A stretch of DNA of 64,000 bases from Veronia nyctiphanis. GTDB lineage: Bacteria > Pseudomonadota > Gammaproteobacteria > Enterobacterales > Vibrionaceae. A program made the translations under genes and the position numbers. The stretch covers positions 124,001 through 188,000 of the forward strand of contig NZ_PEIB01000004.1 in NCBI RefSeq assembly GCF_004116385.1. Direction: 5' to 3'. The notes below the pieces were generated by a model. The model did no database searches. It had not been told where the DNA came from and worked only from the letters and a program-made list of their open reading frames with translations. Positions 1-8,931 of this stretch are shown one piece after another; positions within the stretch are counted from its first letter, which is position 1, and each line of letters begins with the position of its first letter.

Positions 1-1946
1 GCATGACTACCTACAATGGTTGCTCCCAAAATTTTGTCTTTTCCTTTTGGTGTAAGTACCTTGATAAAACCGTGGTCTTCGCCATCAGCGATAGCGCGGT
101 CAAGATCGTCAATGCCATAAAGCGCGACATCGTAATCTATGCCCTGTGCCTTGGCTTCTTTTTCGTTAATACCGACACGAGCTACTTCAGGCGCCGTGTA
201 GGTTGCCGCTGGCATGACAGAGTAATCGGCACGGAACTTTTTAAACTTACCAAACAGTGCATTGACGGCAGCATACCAACCTTGGTGGCCTGCAGCATGT
301 GTTAACTGAAACGGGCCTGACACATCCCCGACGGCAAAGATATTCGGGTAGTTGGTTTCTAAGTAATCGTTAATTTTGACCGTGCCGCGCTCGGTTAATT
401 CAACGCCAAGTTCCTCAAGTCCAAAACCTTTGACGTTTGCGACACGACCGAGAGCGACCATCACCGCATCAAAATCTATATTCACAGTCGACCCTTGGTA
501 TTCAAGGATAGCGGTCTGCTTGCCGTTTTCGTTGGTAAATTGTGTCGCTTTGTGACCGAGTAACACGTTTACGCCGTCCTCAATGAGCCCTTTGTAGACT
601 AGCTCAGAGACATCGGCGTCTTCTCTGATCAGGAGTTGATCTGCCATTTCCACCAAAGTGACTTCAGAACCCAAGCGAGCGAAGCTTTGCGCCAGTTCAC
701 AGCCAATAGGGCCGCCACCCATGACCAACATCTTTGGTGGTAACGTCTCCAATGACCAAACGGTTTCTGACGTCAGGTAATTCACATCAGCTAAACCAGG
801 AATCCCAGGTACGAGTGGGCGAGCGCCCGTTGCAATAACAATGTTCTTGGTGGTGAGTACTTGTCCGTTAACCTCGACTTCCCACGGCGAGAGTATTTTT
901 GCTTCTCCTTGAATACACTCAGCGCCCAAACTGGTGTAACGTTCAACCGAGTCGTGCGGTTCAATTTTAGCGATCACGTTACGAATTCGACCCATTACCT
1001 GAGCAAAGTCGACTTTCGGCTCACCTTCCACATGGATACCGAACTCTTTCGCTCTCTGTATTTCTTTTAGCGTCTGACCTGAACGGATAAGGGCTTTAGA
1101 GGGTACACAGCCTGTATTCAGGCAATCACCGCCCATCAAATGTTTCTCTATGATGGTAACTTTTGCTTTAACCACAGCACCAACATATGTTGTTACCAGA
1201 CCGCCTGCGCCCGCGCCAATGGCGATAATATTACGGTCGAACGTTTTTGGCTTGGTGAAACGGCTATAGATTCTGCGATGGTTAAGGTTGTCGATAACAA
1301 ATTTGGCGATCAGTGGGAAAATGCCCAGCAGCGCCAACGAAATCAAAATTTCTGGTGAGATGATACCGCTTAAGCTCTCAATCTGCGCTAACTGTGAACC
1401 TGCATTGAGGTAAACCATGGTTCCCGGCAACATACCTAACTGGCTGATAAGGTAAAAGCGACTTGCTTTGAGCGGTGTCAGGCCCATCAGTAAATTAATG
1501 AGGAAGAAAGGAAATACAGGGATCAGTCGAAGTGTCAGTAGGTAAAACGCACCGTCTTTTTCTATCCCTTTATTAATGGAATCAAGTTTGTTACCAAACT
1601 TACTCATTACCCAGTCTTTCAGTAAGAATCGGCTTACGAGAAAAGCTGCTGTGGCGCCGATAGAGCTGGCGAAAGACACCAGTAATAAGCTCCACCAGAA
1701 GCCGAAGAGTGCAGCACCTAACAATGTGGCGATAGCGGCACCTGGAAGAGATAAGGCGGTAATGGCAATATAAGCAGAAAAATAGATGATGCTGGCGGTA
1801 ACCCAGTTTTCTTCAATGAACTCAGCTAGTGCGGCCTGTTGTTGCTTGGCATTTTCTAGTGTGAAAAGAGTATCAAGGTCAAATCCAAACCAGATAGCAA
1901 TAAACGTTATGATGACGGCAATTATTGCAATTTTTTTTGTATTCAT
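1..1946 (-). CDS. DedA/VTT membrane domain fused to FAD-dependent disulfide oxidoreductase (partial)
   Basis: This gene runs off the left edge; 648 codons are present. The first ~220 residues are an SNARE-associated/DedA (VTT) type membrane domain with several hydrophobic helices and the segment GAALFGFWWS. The rest is a class I pyridine nucleotide-disulfide oxidoreductase: FAD motif GAGAGG, redox-active pair in GGDCLNTGCVPSK, NADH-binding GGGPIGCELA, and the second FAD motif IFAVGDVSG. The missing end should be the dimerisation domain with the C-terminal His. Such fusions are annotated as mercuric-reductase-like or dihydrolipoyl-dehydrogenase-like proteins, but no mercury-binding HMA domain or terminal Cys pair is visible. 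The physiological substrate is unknown. The start is the ATG at 1946 followed by a Lys/Ile-rich first helix. Confidence 0.88.
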   Translation of the reverse strand, partial: MNTKKIAIIAVIITFIAIWFGFDLDTLFTLENAKQQQAALAEFIEENWVTASIIYFSAYIAITALSLPGAAIATLLGAALFGFWWSLLLVSFASSIGATAAFLVSRFLLKDWVMSKFGNKLDSINKGIEKDGAFYLLTLRLIPVFPFFLINLLMGLTPLKASRFYLISQLGMLPGTMVYLNAGSQLAQIESLSGIISPEILISLALLGIFPLIAKFVIDNLNHRRIYSRFTKPKTFDRNIIAIGAGAGGLVTTYVGAVVKAKVTIIEKHLMGGDCLNTGCVPSKALIRSGQTLKEIQRAKEFGIHVEGEPKVDFAQVMGRIRNVIAKIEPHDSVERYTSLGAECIQGEAKILSPWEVEVNGQVLTTKNIVIATGARPLVPGIPGLADVNYLTSETVWSLETLPPKMLVMGGGPIGCELAQSFARLGSEVTLVEMADQLLIREDADVSELVYKGLIEDGVNVLLGHKATQFTNENGKQTAILEYQGSTVNIDFDAVMVALGRVANVKGFGLEELGVELTERGTVKINDYLETNYPNIFAVGDVSGPFQLTHAAGHQGWYAAVNALFGKFKKFRADYSVMPAATYTAPEVARVGINEKEAKAQGIDYDVALYGIDDLDRAIADGEDHGFIKVLTPKGKDKILGATIVGSH

Positions 1947-2274
1947 TTGGTGGTCCATTCAATAGGTTGTGGCACTCTGTTTCTAGGTTTCAGGACGCAA
2001 ACATACCTTTTTGCGTTTTCAGTCCATTTTGTAGCTCGAGAGTGATCAATCTCTATGCATTATTGACCGAGTGATGATTAGAAAAATTTCATCCCTGAGT
2101 AAAAAGTTCGGGCTTGAGGGAACGATGTGTTGAAATTCAAATATTGATTGTAGCGATGGCATGTATGATTAGAGTCTCAACAATGGGGATTAGAGAAGAG
2201 CATATGCAATAAAGCTGTCATTTAGTCTTCAAGCTACTGAACAATATAACAGTTCTTGCTAATTTTTAAATGGC
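1947..2274. other. intergenic region, nothing recognised
   Basis: This stretch lies between the 5' end of the membrane oxidoreductase gene and the 3' end of the next minus-strand gene. I see no ORF with a plausible ribosome binding site, no strong terminator hairpin and no RNA gene. It presumably holds the promoter of the fusion gene. Confidence 0.5.
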
Positions 2275-2613
2275 CTATACACAATAAGATGAATACTGGA
2301 ACACGAGTGCTGACAATGGTAGAAATGCCAGGAAGAGGCTTTTCGAATAATAATTTACGTGGAAACGTGTTCGTGACCGCGCGAAGCTGAGCTTGAATCC
2401 CCAATAGATAACCATTGCATTAATGACCAACGACAAAACGACGAGAAGCGATAGAAAGGAGGGGGCAAACAAGCCAGTTTGTAAAATGTAGTAAGCCAAG
2501 AAAGGTAACAGACAGCAAAACAGCACCGTAAGGTTATATTTTATCGTCGAGTTTTTCACTTTATCTTCGAAAAAGTGGCAATTTTTCTGCTCAAAAGTGT
2601 TCTTTTTAGGCAT
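2275..2613 (-). CDS. small membrane protein, unknown function
   Basis: 112 residues. Three hydrophobic segments are visible (about residues 28-48, 51-72 and 91-107), with a charged N-terminal tail, so it should sit in the inner membrane. I recognise no family. The ribosome binding site is weak (a purine run just before the ATG). It stands alone, between the riboswitch-controlled tfoY gene and the oxidoreductase. It could be a real small membrane protein or a decayed one. Confidence 0.5.
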   Translation of the reverse strand: MPKKNTFEQKNCHFFEDKVKNSTIKYNLTVLFCCLLPFLAYYILQTGLFAPSFLSLLVVLSLVINAMVIYWGFKLSFARSRTRFHVNYYSKSLFLAFLPLSALVFQYSSYCV

Positions 2614-2811
2614 TTTTTCTGATTTTTATTTATTCAGACTCTTTTTTCAATAGTTGATATTTCTCACAAAGAGGAAGTTTTTGAGCAGATGATAGATGAA
2701 AAAAGTGACCCTTATCACGAATTTGTCTAAATCAGCGGTAAGAGTTACCTTCTGTCAGAGTTCCAATCGAACGGGGATTATTCTGACAAAATTCGAAATC
2801 TGGTTAGCTAG

Positions 2812-2845
2812 CAAACAAAAATAAAGAGCCGCGGTTGCGGCTCTT
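2812..2845 (-). terminator. rho-independent terminator of tfoY
   Basis: The 9-bp stem AAGAGCCGC/GCGGCTCTT with a 4-nt loop lies at 2824-2845. On the minus strand it is followed by a T-rich tract. It is 34 bp past the tfoY stop codon. Confidence 0.85.
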
Positions 2846-2878
2846 CAGTTAGAATGATCTGTATATCAATTGCTGGTG

Positions 2879-3472
2879 TTAATCACTAAGGCGTTGAAGT
2901 AACTCTTCTTTGCGCTGTGGTGTAATCACTGACCAGTGCTTGCCTTCCAGTGCGCCTTCCAGTGCCCACAAAACATCAAGGCTCAGGCTTTCAGAATGGG
3001 ATTTACGCAAAGCAAGAAAAGCCTCTAATGAACCACGGTTTTGCAACTCCTCGACACTCTCGATACCTGCTTTACGCAGCATTCTTTCGGTTGCTAAACG
3101 CAGGTTCGGTAGGTCTTTGATTCGCTCCGGACCAGTGTTTTGTTTTACTGTTTGAGCTTTTTTCGCCAGCTTAAGTGCGACTTTTGCTTGCTCAAGCAGC
3201 TCAGAAGGATCTTCCCACCAATGGTCTGGCACTGAATAATACTTAGTGACGACCGGGAAACCTCGCTTCTTGTAGATATACGGGGTCAGTTTCAGTTCTT
3301 TGAAACCTTTTTCATTCTCCTCTCCAGCTCGAAGGTGTAATTTGTCGTTGACAACAAGCGCGAACATAATCTTGTCGCAGAATACACCAAATCCGCCAAA
3401 CATAGACCGAGACTTCATTTCGCCAAGGTCTTTCATGAGTTCAATTGAGTTGTTCAGTGTTGATTTATCCAT
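2879..3472 (-). CDS. tfoY: TfoX/TfoY-family regulator
   Basis: 197 residues with both family domains. The TfoX N-terminal domain (residues ~1-95) has the signature SRSMFGGFG and the segment KKRGFPVVTKYY. The C-terminal helical domain (~115-195) begins RIKDLPNLRLATERMLRKAGI. In Vibrionaceae the family has two members: TfoX, which drives natural competence, and TfoY, which drives motility and type VI secretion. I choose TfoY because a cyclic-di-GMP-I riboswitch lies in its leader, as in Vibrio cholerae VC1722. Sequence alone would also fit TfoX. It is monocistronic, with its own terminator. Confidence 0.85.
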   Translation of the reverse strand: MDKSTLNNSIELMKDLGEMKSRSMFGGFGVFCDKIMFALVVNDKLHLRAGEENEKGFKELKLTPYIYKKRGFPVVTKYYSVPDHWWEDPSELLEQAKVALKLAKKAQTVKQNTGPERIKDLPNLRLATERMLRKAGIESVEELQNRGSLEAFLALRKSHSESLSLDVLWALEGALEGKHWSVITPQRKEELLQRLSD

Positions 3473-3577
3473 GTGACTTCTTCTCGTTCAATCAATGCGT
3501 TCCTGAATGAAGGTCAAGAGGTAACGTAAAAAGGCAATCTCGGAGAATTGTCATCGAGCCTTAACGGCACTTGTTAT

Positions 3578-3690
3578 GTTTACGTCCGGGCAGCCCCGCC
3601 GCCGATTGAAAAGTACTTGCTTAACTATTCATCCGGCCGGTGGCTTTGCGTCCCAAGCTTTCGCTTTGGTTTGCCTTTCACTTGACGAAA
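3578..3690 (-). ncRNA. cyclic-di-GMP-I (GEMM) riboswitch upstream of tfoY
   Basis: Read on the minus strand, the region has the GEMM-I core in order: AGGCAAACC, a tetraloop hairpin with GCGAAAGC, GGGACGCAAAGCC, the CCGG helix, and after a variable arm GGCGGCGGGGCUGCC. These are the aptamer's P2 GNRA loop, the conserved purines of the ligand pocket and the P3/tetraloop-receptor side. The aptamer ends about 105 nt before the tfoY start, leaving room for an expression platform. A small GCC/GGC hairpin lies in that gap. It should couple tfoY to intracellular c-di-GMP. The exact edges of P1 are approximate. Confidence 0.9.
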
Positions 3691-3937
3691 TCCAGCTTAT
3701 CTCAATCCGCAAATTAAGTCGTTATTGACTACCTTAATATTTGTGATATTGATTCAAAAATAATGATACAAACCAGTTTGTCTGTTACAAAATGACAACA
3801 GTGTTTCAACAGGTGCACTGTAAGTATTTGAATCGCGAAAGTGAGATAAAGTGAGACGCGTCGAGGTTTTGCGGCCAATTGATGACTAGAAGATGTATAA
3901 AATGGAATGAAAACCCACTTAGGCAATAATTATAGTC

Positions 3938-3967
3938 GAAAAAAAAGCCTGTCAATATGGCAGGCTT
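3938..3967 (-). terminator. rho-independent terminator of purR
   Basis: The stem AAAGCCTG/CAGGCTTT is followed on the minus strand by a run of eight or more T. It starts 27 bp past the purR stop. Confidence 0.88.
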
Positions 3968-3993
3968 TTATTGTTTCTCTAATGCGACTGAGT

Positions 3994-5005
3994 CTAAAGA
4001 TTGAGGTCTTTTACTGACTGTCTAACAACCAACTCTGGCTGTACCTCAAAAACTTGTTGTTCACTATCTTTATTGGCGATGCGGTTAAGAAGTAACTTAA
4101 TGGCCGTTTTTCCCAAGCGTTTTTTTGGGTTGATGCACGGTGGTGAGCGGCGGAGAGAAGAAGCCAGCCAGGTCGATGTTGTCGTAGCCAATCACTGAAA
4201 TATCTTCAGGTACACGCACGCCCGCTTCCTGAAGCGTGCTGATTGTTGCCAACGCCATGATGTCGTTGAAACAGAAAAGGGCTGTAGGGCGATCTGGCAT
4301 CGCAAGAATCTTCTTCGCAGCTTCGACTGCGGCGTCGCATTCGAAGTCTGCTTCGACCAACCAGTTGGGATTAACCTGAATGTCTGCTTCATTCAACGCT
4401 TTTTCAAATCCGGTCAAGCGCTCTGAACAGGTAAGTTTCTCCATTTGCCCCGAGATACAGCCAATATGCTTATGACCTTTTTCGACAAGGTATTTAGTGG
4501 CAAGGTAACCACCCATTTCAGCGTTGTCCTGAATACAGTCAGAATCAGAGATATGCTCGGTGCCCCAATCCATAATGACCATTGGCATTGGCTTCTTCTT
4601 CTCAAGAAGGCCCATTAGTTCATCGGTTAGGTCAGAGCACATCACCAAGAGACCATCGACGCGTTTTTCAGCGAGCATCCGCAGGTAGTCTCGCTGTTTA
4701 GTGAGGTTACCTTCGGTGTTACACAGAATCAGTGTATAACCTTCGTTGTAACAGTACTCCTCAACGCCATGGACAACTTCAGCAAAGAAAGGGTTGGTTG
4801 ACTTGGTGACCAGCATGCCTATGGTGCGCGTTGTGTTGCACTTTAGGCTACGTGCGACCGCGCTTGGCGCATAATTTAGCTCGTCGACTGCGCTCCATAC
4901 TTTCTTGGTGGTCGATTCAGCAACAAAACGCGTTTTGTTGATAACGTGCGACACAGTTGTAGTAGATACGCCTGCCATACGGGCGACATCTTTAATGGTG
5001 GCCAT
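3994..5005 (-). CDS. purR: PurR purine repressor, LacI family (one frameshift)
   Basis: A LacI-family repressor that with hypoxanthine or guanine as corepressor represses purine biosynthesis genes. The helix-turn-helix begins [20 protein letters not shown] at the ATG at 5005, which is preceded by AGAGAAGAG; an in-frame upstream TTG/ATG extension is unlikely. The hinge helix SAVARSL and a ligand-binding domain with DWG, GYDN and HQPK follow closely the E. coli PurR pattern. The frame breaks in a run of seven A (4120-4126) after HQPKK. The next frame continues [13 protein letters not shown] to [15 protein letters not shown], the normal PurR C-terminus. With one A removed the gene encodes 336 residues, close to the family length. 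Confidence 0.9.
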
Positions 5006-5132
5006 TGAATGCTCTTCTCTATTTGGTCGGTGTACCCGACACATGCAGTGAGGCCGCCATTGATAATGACAGCGTCAGTGTTATTGGTTTGAGGCATTGG
5101 GATGGTGAGATGCAGAGTACAGAAAATCTCAA

Positions 5133-5148
5133 TGCCAATCGCTTGCGT
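5133..5148 (-). promoter_or_regulatory. possible PurR operator upstream of purR
   Basis: On the minus strand the 16-mer reads ACGCAAGCGATTGGCA. It matches the left half of the PurR box (ACGCAA-CG) and part of the right half. It lies about 130 bp before the purR start, which would fit the autoregulation known for E. coli purR. The right half is poor, so this is only a candidate. Confidence 0.35.
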
Positions 5149-5182
5149 TCACAGTTTACTGATAGTTGCGTGTAGGTCAATT

Positions 5183-5461
5183 CTACGTCTTGTGGTTTTG
5201 TGGCGAATTAGCGGCTATTTGATCAGTGACACTGAAATGTAGTGAATAATTGGCATAAAAATAACAGCCGAGCATGGTCGACTGATACTGAGGTGGTTTT
5301 GCGTTTTGTGGATAGGGTTTTAAGGCCAGTGTAGATTCGCCTTTGGAAAGGCGATATCGAATGTATGCTAGGCGTTTTGCTGTGGCGTCGAATACAAGGA
5401 CGATATCACCGTTCTTTATGCTGCTTGTTGCTGCGTCTTCAGTGCTCACCTGTGAGAGCAA
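5183..5461 (-). pseudogene. relic of a second torA-torD locus
   Basis: A minus-strand reading frame without a good start. Its first ~30 codons resemble the molybdopterin-dinucleotide-binding domain of TorA: here STEDAA..SIKNGDIVLVF, in the intact TorA SIEDAARGIKSGDIVRVF. At DNA level 5401-5450 and 10021-10070 agree at 38 of 50 positions by eye. Immediately after (5335-5360) comes a block nearly identical to the last codons of torD (8934-8960), differing by one inserted base. Read together it looks like a torA-torD copy collapsed by an internal deletion. The rest of the frame resembles nothing. The shared torD block is itself a perfect hairpin, which could explain part of the match. Confidence 0.55.
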
Positions 5462-5525
5462 ATCCTCTGTGCACTTTCAACCAGAAAGAGCTATGAGAGA
5501 GGGTTTGCAGCAGTGTCATCAATCA

Positions 5526-8500
5526 TTATTTAATAAAACTTGACCAAGAGACACTCACCCCAGGAAATTGCACACCGAAAATAGGTCGGTTACAAGCGAA
5601 GCCTACGAAGTTTCGTGCAGTTTCACCTTTAAACTGCATTTCATTTACTTGACTTAAAAAGCCAGACACAAAAGGAATCGATTTGCCGATATTTAGAAGA
5701 ATATCGATCGGTATCTTTTTGAATGCAGGGCTGCCATTCATTCGCATGGCTATACCATTGGGTAAACGGGCGAATGCATTTAATGGTTTACCAGAGACCA
5801 ACTCATGATGACTCACTTCTTGCATCCCAATGATATGCATAGTGCTCACTGCACAATGAGGAAACGTATCAGGGATGAAAATAATGGGGGATATATCGTG
5901 GTTATTCTCTGCGTCAAAAACCAGTGAAAAACCAAGTGAGAGGCCAGTAAAATCGTCTATGTCATGCAATTCAAACTCATAATGTATGTTATCGCGCTGG
6001 GTAATGACAGGAAACTTATAGAGTCTCTCACTACTGTGGTTCGGTTTATATTCCACATGTGAATCGGAATCATCTTCTATTCGTTTGAGGCTAAAATCTG
6101 CTTTTTCAGCCGGGAAACCATACCAACTGCGGATTTGCATAGTTCCCGCCCCATGATTACAGCGTATCGTTTCAACGGAGTTCAGCGCCGTGATGCAGTC
6201 TTCGGCTAGATTATTAATCGGAACGTTGGGTTTGAATAAGTTACGATCATCCCAAAAAGCGTAACTATCAAGGCTCTTGCCGACATCGCGTAAGGTTGTT
6301 GTGGCTATATCTCCCCACGCATCATTTAAAGTAAAGCGTGTTTGAATATCCATATTCATTTTTATGATGGGTTCCGGGTTAAAGGTGACATCATTTACGA
6401 TATTAGTAAATTTCTCTGCTCCTCCAATTAAGTACATAGCTTGAGATGTAATATCTTCTTGTGATGTTGAAAACACCTGACTTTCATCAAAGTTAGCAAA
6501 GTGCGTATTAGTTAAATGAAAGGGGCCGTCATACAATAAGACGCCAATCGGACTATGAAAATTCAATGGATTCGAATCATCAGCTGGGTCATTATTATTA
6601 CTTCGACCAACAATTAGGCTATCTTTTAAACCTTGATTGTACGCAACAAAAAAATTCCAAACACTGTCCGCTAAAATTGAATGATGAAATGTTGTTGGTG
6701 CACCGCGATAATAAACTGCTGTATTAGCACTTTTATAAGCGACTAAGTTTTTTGGTTGTGGGTCACCTTCATAATATGATTGTCTTAGGGCAAAATCATT
6801 TCCAGGATTACGGGGATTAGATATTGGTCGATTTAGGTCGATACCTCCGTCCCATGTAATTCCTACTTTGTTCGTGCTAGCTTGGTTATTTGAAAATGTT
6901 AATGTCGGTGATGATAGAGGGTACACCTTTTCATGACAATCAGTATTCTCTCTGCACTCGGCTTCGACAGCAAAGGACATCCAAAAACCGGTCCCCTCTG
7001 ATGCTACAGATACATTATTCTCGATAATATTAGTGGGGTGGGTAATCCAAAACGTAGAAGGCCCGACTGCACGCTTTGGTCCAATACCAAAATTCATTTG
7101 GTTTGGATCGCTATCAACAATACCTCTATCGATATCTGAAAATAATAAATGCTTGCCCACTGGAGGCCTACGACTTAATATACCAATATTGTTCGTAATG
7201 ACATTTTTAGTTTCATTGCCATCCTCTAGAAAATAGCCATGGCCTTCGTGATCATAACAGGCATTATTGTCAAGAGTCGCTTCATTAGTCCCATGAATCG
7301 TGTAGCAACGGTTTTTCGAGTTCATCACCACAGAGTCTTTCACATATTGCCCTTTAGCATTACCAATGTAATGCCAATGGAAAGGATACCGACCTAAGAT
7401 TCCTTGCTGTCCTACACGTTTAAATTGAACGCCTTGTAAGAAGCCTTTTGCTCCTGACATTAACATGACATGAGCACCAAAGCCGTCGTCTCGCCAATCA
7501 CTATCATCAGGCCCTTCAATGATAATGTTTCTTTTTAAGTTAATGACGTGAGCTCGTTGATCAAGTGTCCAGGATAAATCTTTGTCGTTGGTAAAACTCT
7601 CTGTTTCGCCATGATGGTAATAAGCTAATGGCTCGTCCAATAAAACTGTGGTCTCAGATTGGTTAAAAGATATCTCGCTAATAACTCGTTCTTCATTTTC
7701 ATGCACACTAAAACTTGTCGTTGCTATGACAATTTTATCGCCGACATTCCAACCTGGCATATTGCCTAGCAGTGTTATTCGCTGATCACCAACATCAACA
7801 CTTGAACTAAGTCGAGTCCGCTTCGCTACATCAGATGCAGGAGTATGTAAGTTGAGCGTTGCATTGTCGGTGATCATAATACCGCGTTTAGCATTATGAA
7901 CGTCGTCAGGCTCACCTGTTAGTTTCAACGTTAATTGTCCATTAAATGGAGCCTCTTTTTCACCGCAGAGTAATTCTGCCTGTGAGCCTTTTACTATAAT
8001 ACCGCGTGTGCTAATCGTGATCTTGCCTTGATCTGGACACTTCAGTAGACCATTTACTGTAATATAACTATTATCACGTTGTACTGAGTCTAAAGTGACC
8101 ACTGTATCTATCGGTATATTGATATTCCCATTTTCATCTAAAGACAATTGACTTAATAATAAGTTCCCTGGAAAATTTGGTAGTGAAAATGCACCCGATT
8201 TAGTCAATTCTTTATTGTGATTATCTATACCGTCTAGTGATATACCGAAAACAATAATACGTTGCCCTGCAAATTTTTTCTTTTGCTGATCACTGAATGT
8301 GTATGTAAAACGGTGTGTCGCTGATGCACCACTAGAACAACGGTTAATAATATCTAATTCGTTCGAAAGATTAGCAGTCGTACTATCAATGAATTTTCTA
8401 TTGCCGGCTTCATTTTGAGCATATATATGCACATCAATTGATTGCATTTTTGAATGATCGCATGCCCATCCCAAGATAGTGCCGTTGGTTAATTCATCAA

Positions 8501-8615
8501 CATAACCCTTAATACCCAGAGGCACCACAGGCTTAGGAATTACAGAAAAGGCAAGTATTTGATTTGACATAAATACAAAAAGAAAAACAAGAAATAAATA
8601 AAATAGTTTTTTCAT
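5526..8615 (-). CDS. secreted G8-domain / right-handed beta-helix protein, CEMIP/TMEM2-like
   Basis: 1029 residues from the ATG at 8615, which has AGAGAGA upstream and opens a clear signal peptide (MKKLFYLFLVFLFVFMS). Residues ~35-130 form a small domain with GYVDE..GTILGWACD. Next is a G8-like domain (~165-260) with regularly spaced glycines. The core carries the hallmark of animal CEMIP (KIAA1199) and TMEM2: GQQGILGRYPFHWH (~403-416), then NRCYTIHGTN and HEGHGYFLEDG, on a parallel beta-helix scaffold. The animal proteins degrade or bind hyaluronan; the bacterial substrate is unknown, probably an extracellular polysaccharide. Base composition is visibly more A/T-rich than the tor genes beside it, and it sits between torD and a tor relic, so acquisition by transfer is likely. 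Confidence 0.85.
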   Translation of the reverse strand: MKKLFYLFLVFLFVFMSNQILAFSVIPKPVVPLGIKGYVDELTNGTILGWACDHSKMQSIDVHIYAQNEAGNRKFIDSTTANLSNELDIINRCSSGASATHRFTYTFSDQQKKKFAGQRIIVFGISLDGIDNHNKELTKSGAFSLPNFPGNLLLSQLSLDENGNINIPIDTVVTLDSVQRDNSYITVNGLLKCPDQGKITISTRGIIVKGSQAELLCGEKEAPFNGQLTLKLTGEPDDVHNAKRGIMITDNATLNLHTPASDVAKRTRLSSSVDVGDQRITLLGNMPGWNVGDKIVIATTSFSVHENEERVISEISFNQSETTVLLDEPLAYYHHGETESFTNDKDLSWTLDQRAHVINLKRNIIIEGPDDSDWRDDGFGAHVMLMSGAKGFLQGVQFKRVGQQGILGRYPFHWHYIGNAKGQYVKDSVVMNSKNRCYTIHGTNEATLDNNACYDHEGHGYFLEDGNETKNVITNNIGILSRRPPVGKHLLFSDIDRGIVDSDPNQMNFGIGPKRAVGPSTFWITHPTNIIENNVSVASEGTGFWMSFAVEAECRENTDCHEKVYPLSSPTLTFSNNQASTNKVGITWDGGIDLNRPISNPRNPGNDFALRQSYYEGDPQPKNLVAYKSANTAVYYRGAPTTFHHSILADSVWNFFVAYNQGLKDSLIVGRSNNNDPADDSNPLNFHSPIGVLLYDGPFHLTNTHFANFDESQVFSTSQEDITSQAMYLIGGAEKFTNIVNDVTFNPEPIIKMNMDIQTRFTLNDAWGDIATTTLRDVGKSLDSYAFWDDRNLFKPNVPINNLAEDCITALNSVETIRCNHGAGTMQIRSWYGFPAEKADFSLKRIEDDSDSHVEYKPNHSSERLYKFPVITQRDNIHYEFELHDIDDFTGLSLGFSLVFDAENNHDISPIIFIPDTFPHCAVSTMHIIGMQEVSHHELVSGKPLNAFARLPNGIAMRMNGSPAFKKIPIDILLNIGKSIPFVSGFLSQVNEMQFKGETARNFVGFACNRPIFGVQFPGVSVSWSSFIK

Positions 8616-8851
8616 CACGAATAAATCTCTCTGTAAAATTAAATTAAAAGAGACGCTATTGGAAACTAGCACTAAAATGCCACTTATCAATTTTATTTCG
8701 CGGAATTTAAATCTAGGGGCGTTTATTTTTCGAATGTCTTATAAATAAGAATTACGCTGAGGATTGTTTAAAAGAATGCAACATGAAAAGAATCAGTAAA
8801 CTCATTAATGGTTATTTCATTGTTGCCACTGCAATGAATGGAATAATTACT

Positions 8852-8881
8852 ATAAAAAACAAAAGCCGAACAAGGTCGGCT
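8852..8881 (-). terminator. rho-independent terminator of torCAD
   Basis: The stem AGCCGA/TCGGCT (8864-8881) is followed on the minus strand by TTTGTTTTTT. It lies 50 bp past the torD stop. Confidence 0.85.
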
Positions 8882-8931
8882 TATATTTGGGTGATTTTGA
8901 GGCTTTGTAGAGGAGACGGCGTTGCCCGACC

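Noticed and set aside
3729-3926. 65-codon minus-strand frame between the riboswitch and the purR terminator
   Set aside because: No ribosome binding site, unusual composition, and it lies in the leader/promoter region of tfoY.
5006-5097. 73-codon frame overlapping the purR start
   Set aside because: It is read out of frame through the purR N-terminal codons and has no start signal.
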